A stretch of DNA of 64,000 nucleotides from Corinectria fuckeliana (lineage: Eukaryota > Ascomycota > Sordariomycetes > Hypocreales > Nectriaceae): the NCBI GenBank assembly GCA_019137255.1, contig WPDH01000137.1:124001-188000 (forward strand). The letters are read 5' to 3'. Under the pieces are notes generated by a model, which worked only from the letters and a program-made list of their open reading frames with translations, made no database searches and was not told where the DNA came from. Position numbers and translations under genes: made by a program. This document shows, one piece after another, positions 32,659 to 43,665 of this stretch (position 1 is its first letter; each line of letters opens with the position of its first letter).

Positions 32659-33249
32659 GATGGGGACAGCGAAGCGTTTTCAGTTAATACAAGGATTAAT
32701 ATTAGACTGATCAAAATCAGCTCAATGGATGCGACAGCGAGTAAAACATGTATGAATGTGCTCACATTCTACGACGACATTCTACGATGGCCTGGCCTCC
32801 ACTCTTCGGCATCCGGACATCGGCCATGAGGTGGCGCTAAAGATGCCGCACTCAGCGTTTGTAAGAAGAGTGGATTGATCCTCTTGTGGCGTAACTCTAG
32901 GCAAAGCTACTTAGGTCGACCTTGTGCTCACTTACATTCAGTCCTTTCTAAGGCTGATATGCCTTCACTGAACTCCTCGAGCCATTCATTGTCGACTAGT
33001 ACCCGAAGGCCCAAGCTCTGTGCGTGAATATATGGTGGAGTTTGTCTGCCACGAAAAGAGCGCCGAAATCCATCCTGATTCCCTTCAGCAAAAAGAATAC
33101 CACAACAGTAAAGTGACCAAGCATGTTCCAAGAAGTGATCGCAAAACTCCTTCGTTTCAGACTCTTCGTCCGATCTGTGCATAATGGCTTCATGTTGAAA
33201 AACCGACTCATCTCCCGGCGATGGTGAGAATTCGGAGACCAGTGGCATG
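32659..33249. other. Intergenic; one unrecognised 106-codon frame
   Basis: A minus-strand frame at 32928-33248 (MPLVSEFSPSPGDESVFQHE...) has no recognised domain. The rest is the upstream region of the methyltransferase. Confidence 0.35.
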
Positions 33250-34130
33250 TGTCTACTGACCTATCAAGGGGCGTCTCACTACAGAATCACGATGCCTCTA
33301 GGGTTCCTTGGTAAATTTGATCGCACGGTCCTTCAGATTGATGCGCACAGAAGGGAGACTAGTTGGACTAATCCATGCTTGGCTGCCTTGGCTGTTCGCC
33401 TGCTTTCTGTACACGAGCTTGCGTATGTGATAGGCACTCAGCCCTCTACTTACATTACACTTGAACATGCTACTCTAGATGAGATATCTTAGTGCCAGCC
33501 ATTGATAAAGATGCAACAGAAACGCGTCAAGTTCGTGCATCAATCAGCTAAGGAGCACCTATCCCTTGAGAATAGCCTAACACCGACAAACCCTTGGACA
33601 GCTATCGGGTTCACCCTGAGAAAGCACAACTAGAGCTAGCGAATGCTTGTCTTGTTGAGATCGAGACTAAACTTGCTGGCCATCTTGGTGCACAGTTAGA
33701 CGATAATTGGACTACGAACTCTCCCTTTATCAGATACGCAGTACATCGCATCCTTGACCACGCGAGATTATCATCTATCTCTGCTGCTGAACTCTTTGAT
33801 CGGCGTCGACCTTTTTTCTGGCAAAGTCTCGGAAATCCCTGACAGGGAACCATTCCGTCTCGCCTGATTTACTACACTTGGCTTGATACAGCGGCATCAT
33901 CTTCTGGGTTGTGATAGAGCTTAGTGAAGTGTGTTTTCCATTTCGGCGTTCAAAAAAGTCTACAGAAGATGCGCTGAAGGGAGGCCGTCACCCTTGCTAA
34001 ACGCAGCCTTGGGAGGCCGCGACACTCTATTTCATCTCCTGCTTGGACGAGGCGCGGATATCATGGCCGACGTAGAAACAGTTTTCGGGGCCCGTTTGCG
34101 CAGGAAGAGTCGACTGGTGGATTGGCGACT
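33250..34130 (+). pseudogene. NACHT-ankyrin (NLR-like) protein remnant
   Basis: Blocks typical of the region after the NACHT domain in fungal NLR-like proteins occur in order: LAALAVRLLSVHELAYVIG, KFVHQSAKEHLSLENSL, then a frame change to RVHPEKAQLELANACLVEIE, SPFIRYAVHRILDHARL and LFDRRRPFFWQSLGNP. An ankyrin repeat follows (PLLNAALGGRDTLFHLLLGR, GADIMADV). Several stops and shifts separate these blocks and no P-loop part is present. Such proteins act in fungal self/non-self recognition. This copy is dead. Confidence 0.6.
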
Positions 34131-34925
34131 GCAAGTATCTATTACTAGACGTTTGATGAGGGAAAGGCCTGTATTTATACTGATACTATCGACCTCGTCT
34201 TCCGCCATAGCATCCACTTCCGTGTGTGTGCTGAGGTAGACCTCATTAAAGCGGACGTTGGTACCGGCAAGAGAGTGGCAAGTGACGTTGCACATGGAGA
34301 ACATGGCGCCCTGCGAGATTGCGGGCAAGGCGAGCTCCCCAGTGTCGCCCAGCGGGCCTGTGCAGGTTGTCCGGATGCACTGGCGGTCTTTCTGGTCGAG
34401 AAGGTACGGAACAGTGGCGCTATAAGCGAATTTGTGGAGAGGTCAGTCAGATATGATGAGATCATTGAGCCTTGGGAGAGATGCGGAGGATAGAAGCGGT
34501 GGCTTACACAGGTTAGACTCGAAGTTGACCCTCGTAAACTCGTGTAGCTCATCCGCCGAGGTCTCCAACATAGATGCATTGTTGTAGTGCCCGCCAACTA
34601 GGACCCCTCGTCAGAAATAGCCCGCTGTATTCCGCCCCAGTCTTCGTGGAACTGTTGACTTACCCGCGGAATACACATGCTGGAACGCCGGCAGGACTCC
34701 CGCCCGCACTTTGTCCACCACGCCCTGGACGCTTTAGTCAGACACAACGTCGACCTCAGCGATGATGAAGGGATACTTGCCTTCACCAATGCTTGGTCAA
34801 CTTGTTTGCTTAATCCTGATTGCGCCCGACGGCAAAGACGTTGCGTCCAAAAGGCAGGGCACATTGGATGGCTGAGATGCCAGTGCTTCTAGTGGCTCCT
34901 ACGACTAGCACTGTCTCCGTCTCAG
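34085..34925 (-). pseudogene. Short-chain dehydrogenase/reductase remnant
   Basis: The minus strand reads a Rossmann start, TVLVVGATRSTGISAIQCAL then FGRNVFAVGRNQ, before a stop. Later blocks are KYPFIIAEVDVVSD, a stop, SVQGVVDKVRAGVLPAFQHV, HYNNASMLETSADELHEFTR and VNFESNL. A probable intron and then ALPAISQGAMFSMCNVT and NVRFNEVYLSTHTEVDAMAE follow. The order fits a fungal SDR. Two stops and at least one frameshift make it non-functional. Its 3' end abuts, or slightly overlaps, the NLR-like remnant. Confidence 0.6.
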
Positions 34926-37900
34926 CGGGCGTACTGCTGTGAGTGCTGTTAAATGACGCGCAGATAATGGCGATACAAGACCACATTAACTATCCTCCCG
35001 AACTTCGGGCATCGTATCGTGCGAAAGTCATTCTGTGCTCCGTTCGCCGATACTGGGCATTTTGAATCTATCTCGCGCTATTTCATCCGTGTCCGAGGCA
35101 TCTCTTCGGCATGATTAGCTACTCCATGCAGTACCTAGAGTCTCACATTAATCTGTTGATTTATCTCCGCCACGTCCGAGCCCCGGCACTCAGAGTCTCT
35201 GACAGCCCTGCTCAATCAGTTCCGGGAGACTTTAACTCGCTCCTTTTTCGTGTTACTTGAGGTGCTTACGCTTGGACTCTTGGAGAAACTGAAATCTAGT
35301 CTATAGTTTGGGTGCGACTGCACTGTAGCACTAAGGGCACTGTGGACGAATCCCACAATATTGCAAGTTGTTTCCTACTTCCAACAATGACGTGAACCTG
35401 CATCAGCCGACTAAGAATATACTTACAATACTGAATGAGAGATAACTGTCTCATCGACCTAAAGAGAGTAAGTACGAGAGGGTTTCATAATATAATGATT
35501 TTAGGTCCATTTGTTTCTCATCTAAATGCCCACTAAAATATATGTAAGTTTTTATACACGCTCTTGTTTCGTCACCTTAGAAAGTGTATTCAGGAGTGTT
35601 TATCTCGGCAGAAATCCATGTTTTGCCACAGGCGCCATCGTCAACCCCCGTGCAGCGCCCTCGCCCTTACCAAAAGTGTGTGTAGTCGGAATCAGCTACG
35701 TCGAGGATAGCGCTGGTACCAATCCACGCTGGCTACATAGTCAGGTTGCCAATGTTCGAAAAGAACCTTCATCGAGAAATACTTTGAGCACTCCTCGTGA
35801 CGCAGTTCTCTTAATCGCACTCAACTGAGCTACCGAATCCCTGGCTATGGTCGTGGCTAGTTGAGAGGTAAAAGCGTATTCTCCACTGACAACAGCAATC
35901 TGGATGTAGTTGCTATGTCGCTGTAGTACTTGTTTGTTCATGTATCCGTTAACCCTGATACACAACGCCAGGAAGTGAGAAGATATGGATATATTGCATT
36001 GTCACCTAGTCCTCGGTAGCAGCAGTTGACAAATCTGCCTGTACAGTCATCTTTGAGATGGTTGAGGAGTTTATACCAGGGCATCAGATCTTGCGGTAGA
36101 GATCCCTATGGAAAACCCCATCTGCTGTCTTCGAGAGAGTGTAGGAAAATATTTCTCGTGGCTGCATTCCCAGTTACGGGCGATGGACTGGATCAAGTCG
36201 CCGTCGGAGGTGCCCACGCCGATCCAGAGGGAGGTATCACGAGAATAACCGCTTGGAATGTCGGACAACACAATCGTAGGCGCTGTCTCGCGGATCGGTG
36301 AGATGGCAGCGACAGGGCCAGTACTGAAAGCCGGTTGCCTCGAGGTTGGAGGGAAGGGTGAATCTTTTTATCAGGGTGCACCTATTTTGGTTCGGGCTGT
36401 TTGGACTATGGATAGAGCTAACCCGGGCACCGCTCACGGCCTGGCGAACCACTCACTGTGAGTTTATACGGCTCAGCGAGGAGACTGGACTGGTATGCGC
36501 TAAGACTGGGAGAGTTCCTCTTTTTACCATTGTCTGTGATTTCTCGCCTTTATTTTCAAGCGACACGAGCCAGCCAATTCCAGCCTCGACCGTTTCAGAC
36601 ACTCGCAATATAAATCTCGGCCCTTGCTTCGCCAGCTCAAGCTTTATCCTCGATCCCTGCGTTTGCAGTTCGAGTGCAAAGGATGACAACACTGCTGGAA
36701 TCCCTTCTATCGTTTAGCCTAAATACGCATTCCTCCACCCACATCTGATCTTCTCGCTGAGCCTTTGATGCTCTGGCTAGCTATTCGCAATACTAACCCG
36801 GATACTGTCTAACCTGAGTACGTCGAGGACGAGGACAAAAAGGATGAAGCTTGGCTGATTCAAAGTGGCCACAGGCATTAGCATGTTGCCCAATAGCAAC
36901 CACCTCTTGCCAAAGTCCAAATGCACACCTGCAATATCTTCAACATGCTAGCGAACTTCTAGTATGGGCAGGTGTTTTACTAGTAATGTGGCCGGATCTT
37001 CGTTGGAACGTTAATTAATTATGACTATTACTGGGCACTGGAACAAGGTTAAAAATGGATTTAGCGGTAGATAGTCTAAACGGGATCTACTAGATCAGAT
37101 CTATAGGGCACCTCGGAGATTTTGCGACCAGGGGCGCGTTCCCGCAACCCACTTGTTTTTCGCACAGACAGTCACTGTTGGTGGGTGACCACCTATTATG
37201 AGAGATATGACCTGCCCAAGTGCAAGGTGCCTTGACTTTGGGTGTAGCGGTCATCGACAGTCACCGTAATGCTCGGCTTACAAGCCTGTAATAGCTCAAT
37301 TGTGAAACGATATAATAGTCTGATTAGAGGAGAGTTGATGGCATCTAGTGAAAACGGCGATGGGCAAAATTTGGCCATCTGTCCCTCAGCTAGTGTGCTA
37401 TGCTTACAGCCTTGCCCTGCCCCAAACAGGGATATATGGGCATCTCATATTCGTCCTAAGAATGATGCAGAATTGTACCTCATGGTGATGTAGCCTCGTT
37501 GCTCATGTGTTACTTTATCGTCTTATTTCCTCCGGGCTGGGCTAGTCTAGTCTGTGAAGGGAATAAAACGCGCAATAAATGATACCGATCGTAAGACATA
37601 CCGTAATGTTCTTATTCCGGTAAGGTCTTTTGGATAGGCAAGCTCTTACCGGCCTTGTAGCCGTCCTTTTTCTTACTCTTTTGTAAGAGCAAGGCATCAT
37701 TCGCTCACTGTGATGGGGTAGCTGATAGCTTGGGAATAGCGATTGGTCTCGCGGGTGCTTCGCATTATGCTCTCGACTTGAATCAGACGACGATCGCCAG
37801 CTTACATGCCTACAAGAGCATTATAGACAGATCCTCGTATCCGGACGACCGGACTTGGACAGTGGTTGTGCCTCATAACCGACTGCCCCCGCATGAATCA

Positions 37901-38869
37901 CTTCGTACTTCATGAGACATGCGTCGATCGGCCAACAAAAAGGCCCCCGAGGGACGGCACTGGCCGTCCCGTTGAGGTCTCAAGGAAGATGATCAAGAGC
38001 CACAATGGATCATCTCACCTCAGCTCAGGGAAAGACTAATGCCGTGTCGACCACAAGCTGGCCTTACACGGTCAGGTGGAGCCCTGGCCCAAAGGTTGCC
38101 TACCGATCCGCTGAACGCCTTGACTTGTCGAGCTTGTCAGACACCCGGTTATGTAGCCGCCTGATGGAACAGTCTCCTTGCCGGGCCACATCTCTAACAG
38201 GGATACAGCACTTCCTTCATGCGTCAATTCCATCTTTTCATATCGGAAGACTCTTGGTGTATCTGCAAGTATGCTCAACGGGGCCAAAGACCTTGTAATT
38301 AGCTAAAGGTCGCAGGATTATGGCCCCCAAAGAATCCTACAGAACACAGTCCTGCCGACTCAAGACGGAGGTCTGCGTGACACAACTAGAGGATCTGCAG
38401 CTTTTCTTCCCCGTATGAGAATATTTCAGTGTCACAAAGTCAGAAGCATACACAGTCACAAAGTTTACGTGGTCTGCCTTTCTGAGGCCCACGATCGCCA
38501 CGGGCCCGCAATCCTACGAAGTCAGCCTTCGACGGATTGGTGGTAGATCGACAGTATGATGATCTCACACTGAAGGCTTCAGCTGTTATAGCTCTGCAAC
38601 CTAAAATGATTGGACGGCCTTGACGCAGTCAGCTCAGCATTGCATATTCTCACCGGATCTCGGTCTCGGCAGCTTCGGTGTTCGCAGTCAGATAATAGCC
38701 GATCGCCGATGCTCCGTCAGGCTATGAGGACGATAAACCTGAAGGACAAAAAGTTATATAAGGAGTATGAATATCGCTTTCAAAAGCACATATAAACTCG
38801 TCACACCTCAGCTAGTTATTTACAAGAAAAAAGAACAACACATCTCAGCAACTGCAGCAAATAGTCATC
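34926..38869. other. Long stretch without a recognised gene
   Basis: About 3.9 kb of normal composition with no convincing gene. A minus-strand frame around 36071-36330 (APTIVLSDIPSGYSRDTSLW, then IGVGTSDGDLIQS) reads like a piece of a secreted beta-sandwich protein but is too short to assign. A short GC-rich hairpin (gggacggc..gccgtccc) lies near 37953. The last ~100 bp are the promoter and leader of the small secreted protein gene. Confidence 0.4.
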
Positions 38870-39371
38870 ATGAAGACAACCGGAATCGTCACTCTTCTCA
38901 TCACCGCTATGGCTGCTACCTCTGGCGCCAGCCCTAACTCACTTCCAATGGGCGTCGAGGTCTTCGAGCGCGATGGGAAAACCGTCGTCCGCGAGGTGGT
39001 GAGTGGAAATCCCCATCAGTCCGCATTGCTCGTAAGTCGGACTCGAAGCTGACAGTCTTGCTAGCCACATCAACTACTCGGTCGAGGCCTCGAGTCTCGA
39101 TGCAGGGAGTGTGTCGGCCAGGGTGATCGTTGTACCATCGGCGACGGAAGCTGCTACTCGGAGGACCCCCCACGTGAGTATCCTATATCCTATATCCTGG
39201 CTAGAGCGTCCGAGATTCTCCTCTCCATGTCTTACCGACAGGCTCCGTGGGCCTGCTCAATAACTAAGTACTTGCTGACTGGGAATTGCAGTGTACTGCA
39301 CTTGGTGTGGTGATGACTGCAAATCTATCTGTGTTCGCGACGGACAGAGCTGTGACAATACATGCGGTTAA
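38870..39371 (+). CDS. Small cysteine-rich secreted protein (10 Cys), three exons
   Basis: Not visible as one open frame. Exons 38870-38998, 39065-39173 and 39292-39371 join through GTGAGT..TAG and GTGAGT..CAG introns (66 and 118 bp) into 105 codons. The protein starts with a clear signal peptide (MKTTGIVTLLITAMAATSGA) and a short linker. The mature C-terminal half packs ten cysteines (CRECVGQGDRC, GSCYS, YCTWCGDDCKSIC, SCDNTCG), enough for five disulfides. A TATA-like run (gttatataagg) lies about 110 bp upstream. Size, secretion and cysteine density are those of candidate effectors or antimicrobial-type secreted proteins. I recognise no family and the function is unknown. Confidence 0.72.
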
Positions 39372-39881
39372 ACTCCGAACTGAGCAAAAATACTATCGAT
39401 GGTATATCTATAAATGGAAGTTGATGAACCTTAGTAAGGTGAACAAAGTCTGCACTCTTTTGGGCTGCACTAGATATGCATATTATGTCACTCTTTTCAT
39501 CATTCCTGGAGGAGGCCGTTCTTTTCCTGGGAGACAGACATAGACCATTCCAAACTATTAAGTGAAATCAAATCGACATTCTCCTAATTTATGAATGCAC
39601 TGAAGGTCGAGTTTCTGTTTGAACCGACGTATCCGTAGCTTATGATGCTGTGACACATGACGTACCCATGGCAAAACCCGGTCGCCTGCTACATCGGCGG
39701 CGTGTTTACGTTCGTACTCTCCACTCGACTCACTGTGATGGCAGGGCCAAACTGGCCTCGTAGCTCCTGATCAGATAAAGTGATATGTAAGAACTTTCTA
39801 GTGGTAATAGTAGTGTGAATTCGGAGGTTTATCTACGCTCTAGCTTTTAGCCTCTTTTTGGAATAGTGAAATCTACTGTAA
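39372..39881. other. No gene recognised
   Basis: Intergenic DNA between the small secreted protein gene and the hydrolase remnant. Confidence 0.4.
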
Positions 39882-40673
39882 CTACAGGATCTTGACGGAG
39901 CTCCCTGGGCTTAAGAAGCGAACTTTATCAGTCAAACCTTCCTCCTCAAGCACCTTGGTCAATTCAGCAACACCCTACCTGAAGTGATTCTAGGACTCGT
40001 AATGCATGGGCACAAGGACCTCAGCCTTGATGTCGCGGAAGAGTCGGCTAGCCTGCTTCCCATCCATAGTGACTTGGAGTGGGCCGTCAGGAAGACGGGC
40101 AACGGCTGATCCAATGTTCAAGATGGCAACGGTGATATGGAACATGTCGCTAAGCTTGGAAAGTTCGCCGATGTAGACAGTGTCCCCGGAGAAGTAGATA
40201 GCGTTGGGACGGCCATCAGCACTGACACCGAAGTCGTCGGTCGTGATGACGAACCCGATACAATCGCCGCCGGTAACATACTGGGACAGCGTAGCTGTGA
40301 TCTGGAATGTTTTCCCACCCAACTGGAGATTTGCTTTGTCCCATGCCTTCATACCGACGACAGCGGGTCGTGGAGACAACTTGGCAGCTCCGTCCAAAGT
40401 AGTGACGACGTGACGGCCATTGAGAAGTTGACGACCAGGCTCATCGAGGTTGTCGGGATGGTCCTCGTGGCTGAGCAGCACGGCGTCGACGTGGGGAAGA
40501 TTTTCCAACTTCAGGGCAGGATCATCAGAAACCCGGAGGACCGCCCCTGGGCCCAATTCCCATTCGGTGCTCGCTGGGGATAAGAATGGATCGGTAAGGA
40601 AGCCGATTCCGTCGATCTCGAGGACTGCCGTGGCTGTTCCGATGTGGGTGATGCTGAGGCTTGGAATATGCAT
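39882..40673 (-). pseudogene. Metallo-beta-lactamase-fold hydrolase with two premature stops near the C-terminus
   Basis: From the ATG at 40673 the frame encodes an MBL-fold enzyme: SITHIGTATAVLEIDGIGFL, TDPFLSP, the metal motif LLSHEDHPDNLDEPG, and NAIYFSGDTVYIGELSKL. It stops at 39992-39990 right after LVPMHYES. The same frame continues past two TAGs, at positions where the family usually has Trp (HYESW) and probably Gln. It then reads GVAELTKVLEEEGLTDKVRF and LSPGSSVKIL to a natural stop at 39884-39882. Both stops are single transitions (TGG or CAG to TAG). The truncated product of 227 residues keeps the His of MHYES but loses the last helix. Partial function is possible; a recent pseudogene is more likely. 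Confidence 0.75.
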
Positions 40674-41487
40674 TGTTGTGGCTGGCTTAATGAGTCCAGA
40701 GTTGAGAATATTTGAAGAGGAGGAGAGTAGATTATGATTTAACTTGTGAGAAGTGATGTGTCTTGGATTGTAGCTGGAGGGAGTTGTACTGGAGACTTGA
40801 GGTTCATATGCATCGTGAATTACTGTCGCTGACAAACTCCACACTAGATTGAATCCAGCCTACCAGTCTGCAAACACATTTGGATAAGCTATTTGGAATC
40901 TATCTCGCACATTAACGGAGCTATACGTTATTAACTGAGCCGACATCCCGGAGAAAATGCATTGGGCTCTAAATATTAGGCCTAGTACTTCAGGCATCAT
41001 TGCCCGCCAAGCATCCAAAGGTGATGCAGTTGGGATGACAGCATCGGTATTCTTATGTACGTTTCCCGCAGCATGTAGGATGCTTGCATTGCTGATTAAT
41101 CTAGCTGAATTGTTGCCTCTTTCTTTTCATAGCATCAAGTGGTCGATTAACAAGCCCTCTACGCATGCCGTCCATGCCTTCAACCTGGCCTGTGCCTTGC
41201 ACTTACAGATTGATCAACATTATGATACATTGGGTACGGGGATTGAGATTCTCGGGATAGATATAGACGTATGGCACGAAGCAGGGACGCGTTAGCTTAA
41301 CTAGATCAATTGAGCCCATCTTGGCACGACAATCCAGCTATCTAGAGCCTAGCAGTGTTTGGTGCTCCCTACAAAATTCGAACCCGCCAGCCTCATACGT
41401 CCTTCACCAACCCATCTAGTCGCAATTTCGAAGATTATATAGTGATGGACAAGCTGTGATTCGGTGCCAAGCTATCTTCAACCTATT
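40674..41487. other. No gene recognised
   Basis: The upstream flank of the MBL-fold gene and the downstream flank of the membrane-protein gene. Short frames only. Confidence 0.4.
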
Positions 41488-41936
41488 CTAGAACAAGGTG
41501 GCAGCAACACTCAGCCAAGGTGCCATCCATAGACAGCCCAGTGCTCTATATGAGTTGGCCTTGAAGAAGCGCGAACCAACATAGGTGCCTGTAAGTGCGG
41601 TTATCCAAATAATCAATGTTTCTTGGACCGACTTAGGCCCACCAGTATTTCCCCACTGGTAGTTGAGCAGCCCTGCAAAGTTTGTGAGCTCGGTCATTTG
41701 GGCGCAAGTAATGTAAGATGACTTGTTCTTTCCCGCTTACCTAGAGTCGCAAACGTGACGTTGACCATGTCCCATGCAGTGGTTGCTGTTGACTTTCCAA
41801 GAGCCAGCTCTGGGGAGGCAGGAATCTTGTCGATGGCCTTATCCACATGCTGAAGACCAAACATGATGTGGCCTAGAATGGAAATAAAATAGACTACCGC
41901 TGAGGCGTAATAGAGGGTGGATGGTAAAAGTGACAT
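41488..41936 (-). CDS. Small four-helix membrane protein
   Basis: Two exons, 41936-41741 and 41672-41488, with a 68-bp GTAAGC..CAG intron, encode 126 residues. Hydrophobic segments are YYASAVVYFISILGHIMFGL, MVNVTFATLGLLNYQW, LIIWITALTGTYVG and ALGCLWMAPWLSVAATLF, so about four membrane helices. The family is not recognised. It resembles the short integral-membrane proteins often found near fungal accessory enzymes. The splice restores a continuous, sensible sequence (ATLG/LLNYQWGN). Confidence 0.6.
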
Positions 41937-42515
41937 GTTGGCTGTAGTCGAGTACAGCGTTAGATGCCACGTGATGATTGATGGACCGAGAAGGAATTGT
42001 ATGGCATGAGTTCGAATGTGGGAGACTCAGAGAGTAATATATGTCCTCTACCAAGACATCCACTAGCTGTCTTCGGTTATAAAACCCGTTCAGGGTCCAT
42101 TGCGTAGCTACCACGGAGCGTTTACGTGTATAGGAACCGGAAGTCTCAGAAGCTGACAAATATGAATGAGGGTGGGTGTCCCGGCTGCATACGGAGCTTA
42201 TATCGGACCAAAAGTGATAGGGGACGTTGTATAGAAAATACTGCCGGACCAAAGGATGCAACCCTAAGAAGAGACACTTGGAAGGAGCCGCCTCTAAGTA
42301 CTGCGGTGGATGGTGTTCGCCGGGTGGTTGTTTTTGCTACCTACATTGAGGAACATTGTCCGCCAAGAAATAAGTTAATTGCGAGAGCCGATGACGAGTG
42401 AGACACAACGGGCTTACCGGTGACATCAGCGCAAGCCATTTCTCAAACGAGACGCTCGCACTCTCAACATTTATCTAACATTGGGCATCTCTTTGCAGCT
42501 CACAATCATTTCACC
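41937..42515. other. Divergent intergenic region
   Basis: It separates the divergent membrane-protein and isochorismatase genes and should hold both promoters. No gene is seen. Confidence 0.4.
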
Positions 42516-43150
42516 ATGCCCTCTTCCCTCTCCTTTCGTCAGATTCTCGGAGCACCGCCTTCATCGGCGTCCGTCCACGATAGCGCCTTGATCATCATCG
42601 ATGCGCAGGGCGAGTACGCTGAGGGCAAGCCTCAAGTGTCTAACGTCTCTTCCTCCCGAAAAGCAATTGCCTCTCTCCTCGAGAAATACCGAGCAGCAGA
42701 CGGCCACGTCGTACACGTTGTTCACGCGACCCCCGAGGGAGCACCGGTGTTCACGCCCGACACGGAATTAGCCAAGGAATTCGAGGAACTCACGCCGCGA
42801 GCTGGTGAAAAGGTCATCCAGAAGCATCATCCTAGCTCGTTTGCAGACACCGACCTGCAGGAGTATCTGCAATCCATCTCGTGCACCAAGATTGTCCTGA
42901 CGGGGTACATGGTCAGTTCTTTCTTTCTGTAGTACCGTACGATTTGTACTAATAGGGACTGCAGGCGCATGTTTGCGTTTCTGCTACTGCTCGCCAAGGT
43001 GCCCAGTTGGGATTTGACGTCGTTCTGGTTGAAGATGCTATCGGTGACAGGGACATCCCAGGTGTCAGCTCCGAGCAGCTTAAGAAGGTTGTCCTAGCTA
43101 AGATAAGCGATGCTTTTGGGAGCGTTGTTCACAGTTCCGAGATTAGTTAG
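42516..43150 (+). CDS. Isochorismatase-like cysteine hydrolase
   Basis: Exons 42516-42911 and 42965-43150 (53-bp intron) encode 193 residues. The catalytic triad of the family is complete: Asp29 in ALIIIDAQGEY, Lys103 in EKVIQKHHPSSF and the nucleophile Cys136 in YMAHVCVSATARQG, which sits right after the splice junction. A typical end follows (VVLVEDAIGDRDIPGVSSEQ). Members hydrolyse small amides or vinyl ethers such as nicotinamide, isochorismate or carbamoyl compounds. The substrate cannot be told here. Without the intron the Cys would be lost, which supports the splice model. No signal peptide is present, so it is cytosolic. Confidence 0.88.
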
Positions 43151-43665
43151 ATGCTGCCTACTGCACACTGCTCTTGTGCTAAATTATACGAGGCCATGCT
43201 TGTGTTGTTTCTGACTGAAATGCCCCCAGTTTGGTCAACGACATTCTTTTAGCAGTCCGATCGGTCTCCCTGATTTGAAGAGTTCATAATTCAACTTTCC
43301 TGACGGTAATGAATGATGTTCCCGACAGTTTCTCGCTGACCGTGATGAATTGTATTCCCCGCTTCTCGGCATCCTCCGGTCTATGGGCTATGATGCTGTC
43401 CTACGTAGAATGAGCCACGCTATTCGTTCAACTGGAGCAGGGTTATGGAGCACCTTTGTCTTGGCGATTAATGCTGCCTCAATCAGCCTATCGACTCAGT
43501 AAGACGGATCTCCCGGCGGGTCAGCGTTACGTTGTAGAACTTCATCCGCCAAGAATCATTAACCTACCTAGATCTCACGTAGTAATTCTCTGCCTGACTT
43601 CGTACTCCTCCTAAGTTTGGGCTTCATTGCCGAAGACACTTGGTAATACCTTTGGTCTCAACAGG
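43151..43665. other. No gene recognised
   Basis: The 3' flank of the isochorismatase gene and 5' flank of the transcription-factor remnant. Confidence 0.4.

Noticed and set aside
36071..36330. Possible fragment of a secreted beta-sandwich (eqolisin-like) protein
   Set aside because: Only about 50 residues look protein-like and the resemblance is too weak to call a gene.
37946..37970. GC-rich hairpin (gggacggc with gccgtccc)
   Set aside because: A short perfect stem, but with no T-run, gene or repeat context to give it meaning in a fungal genome.
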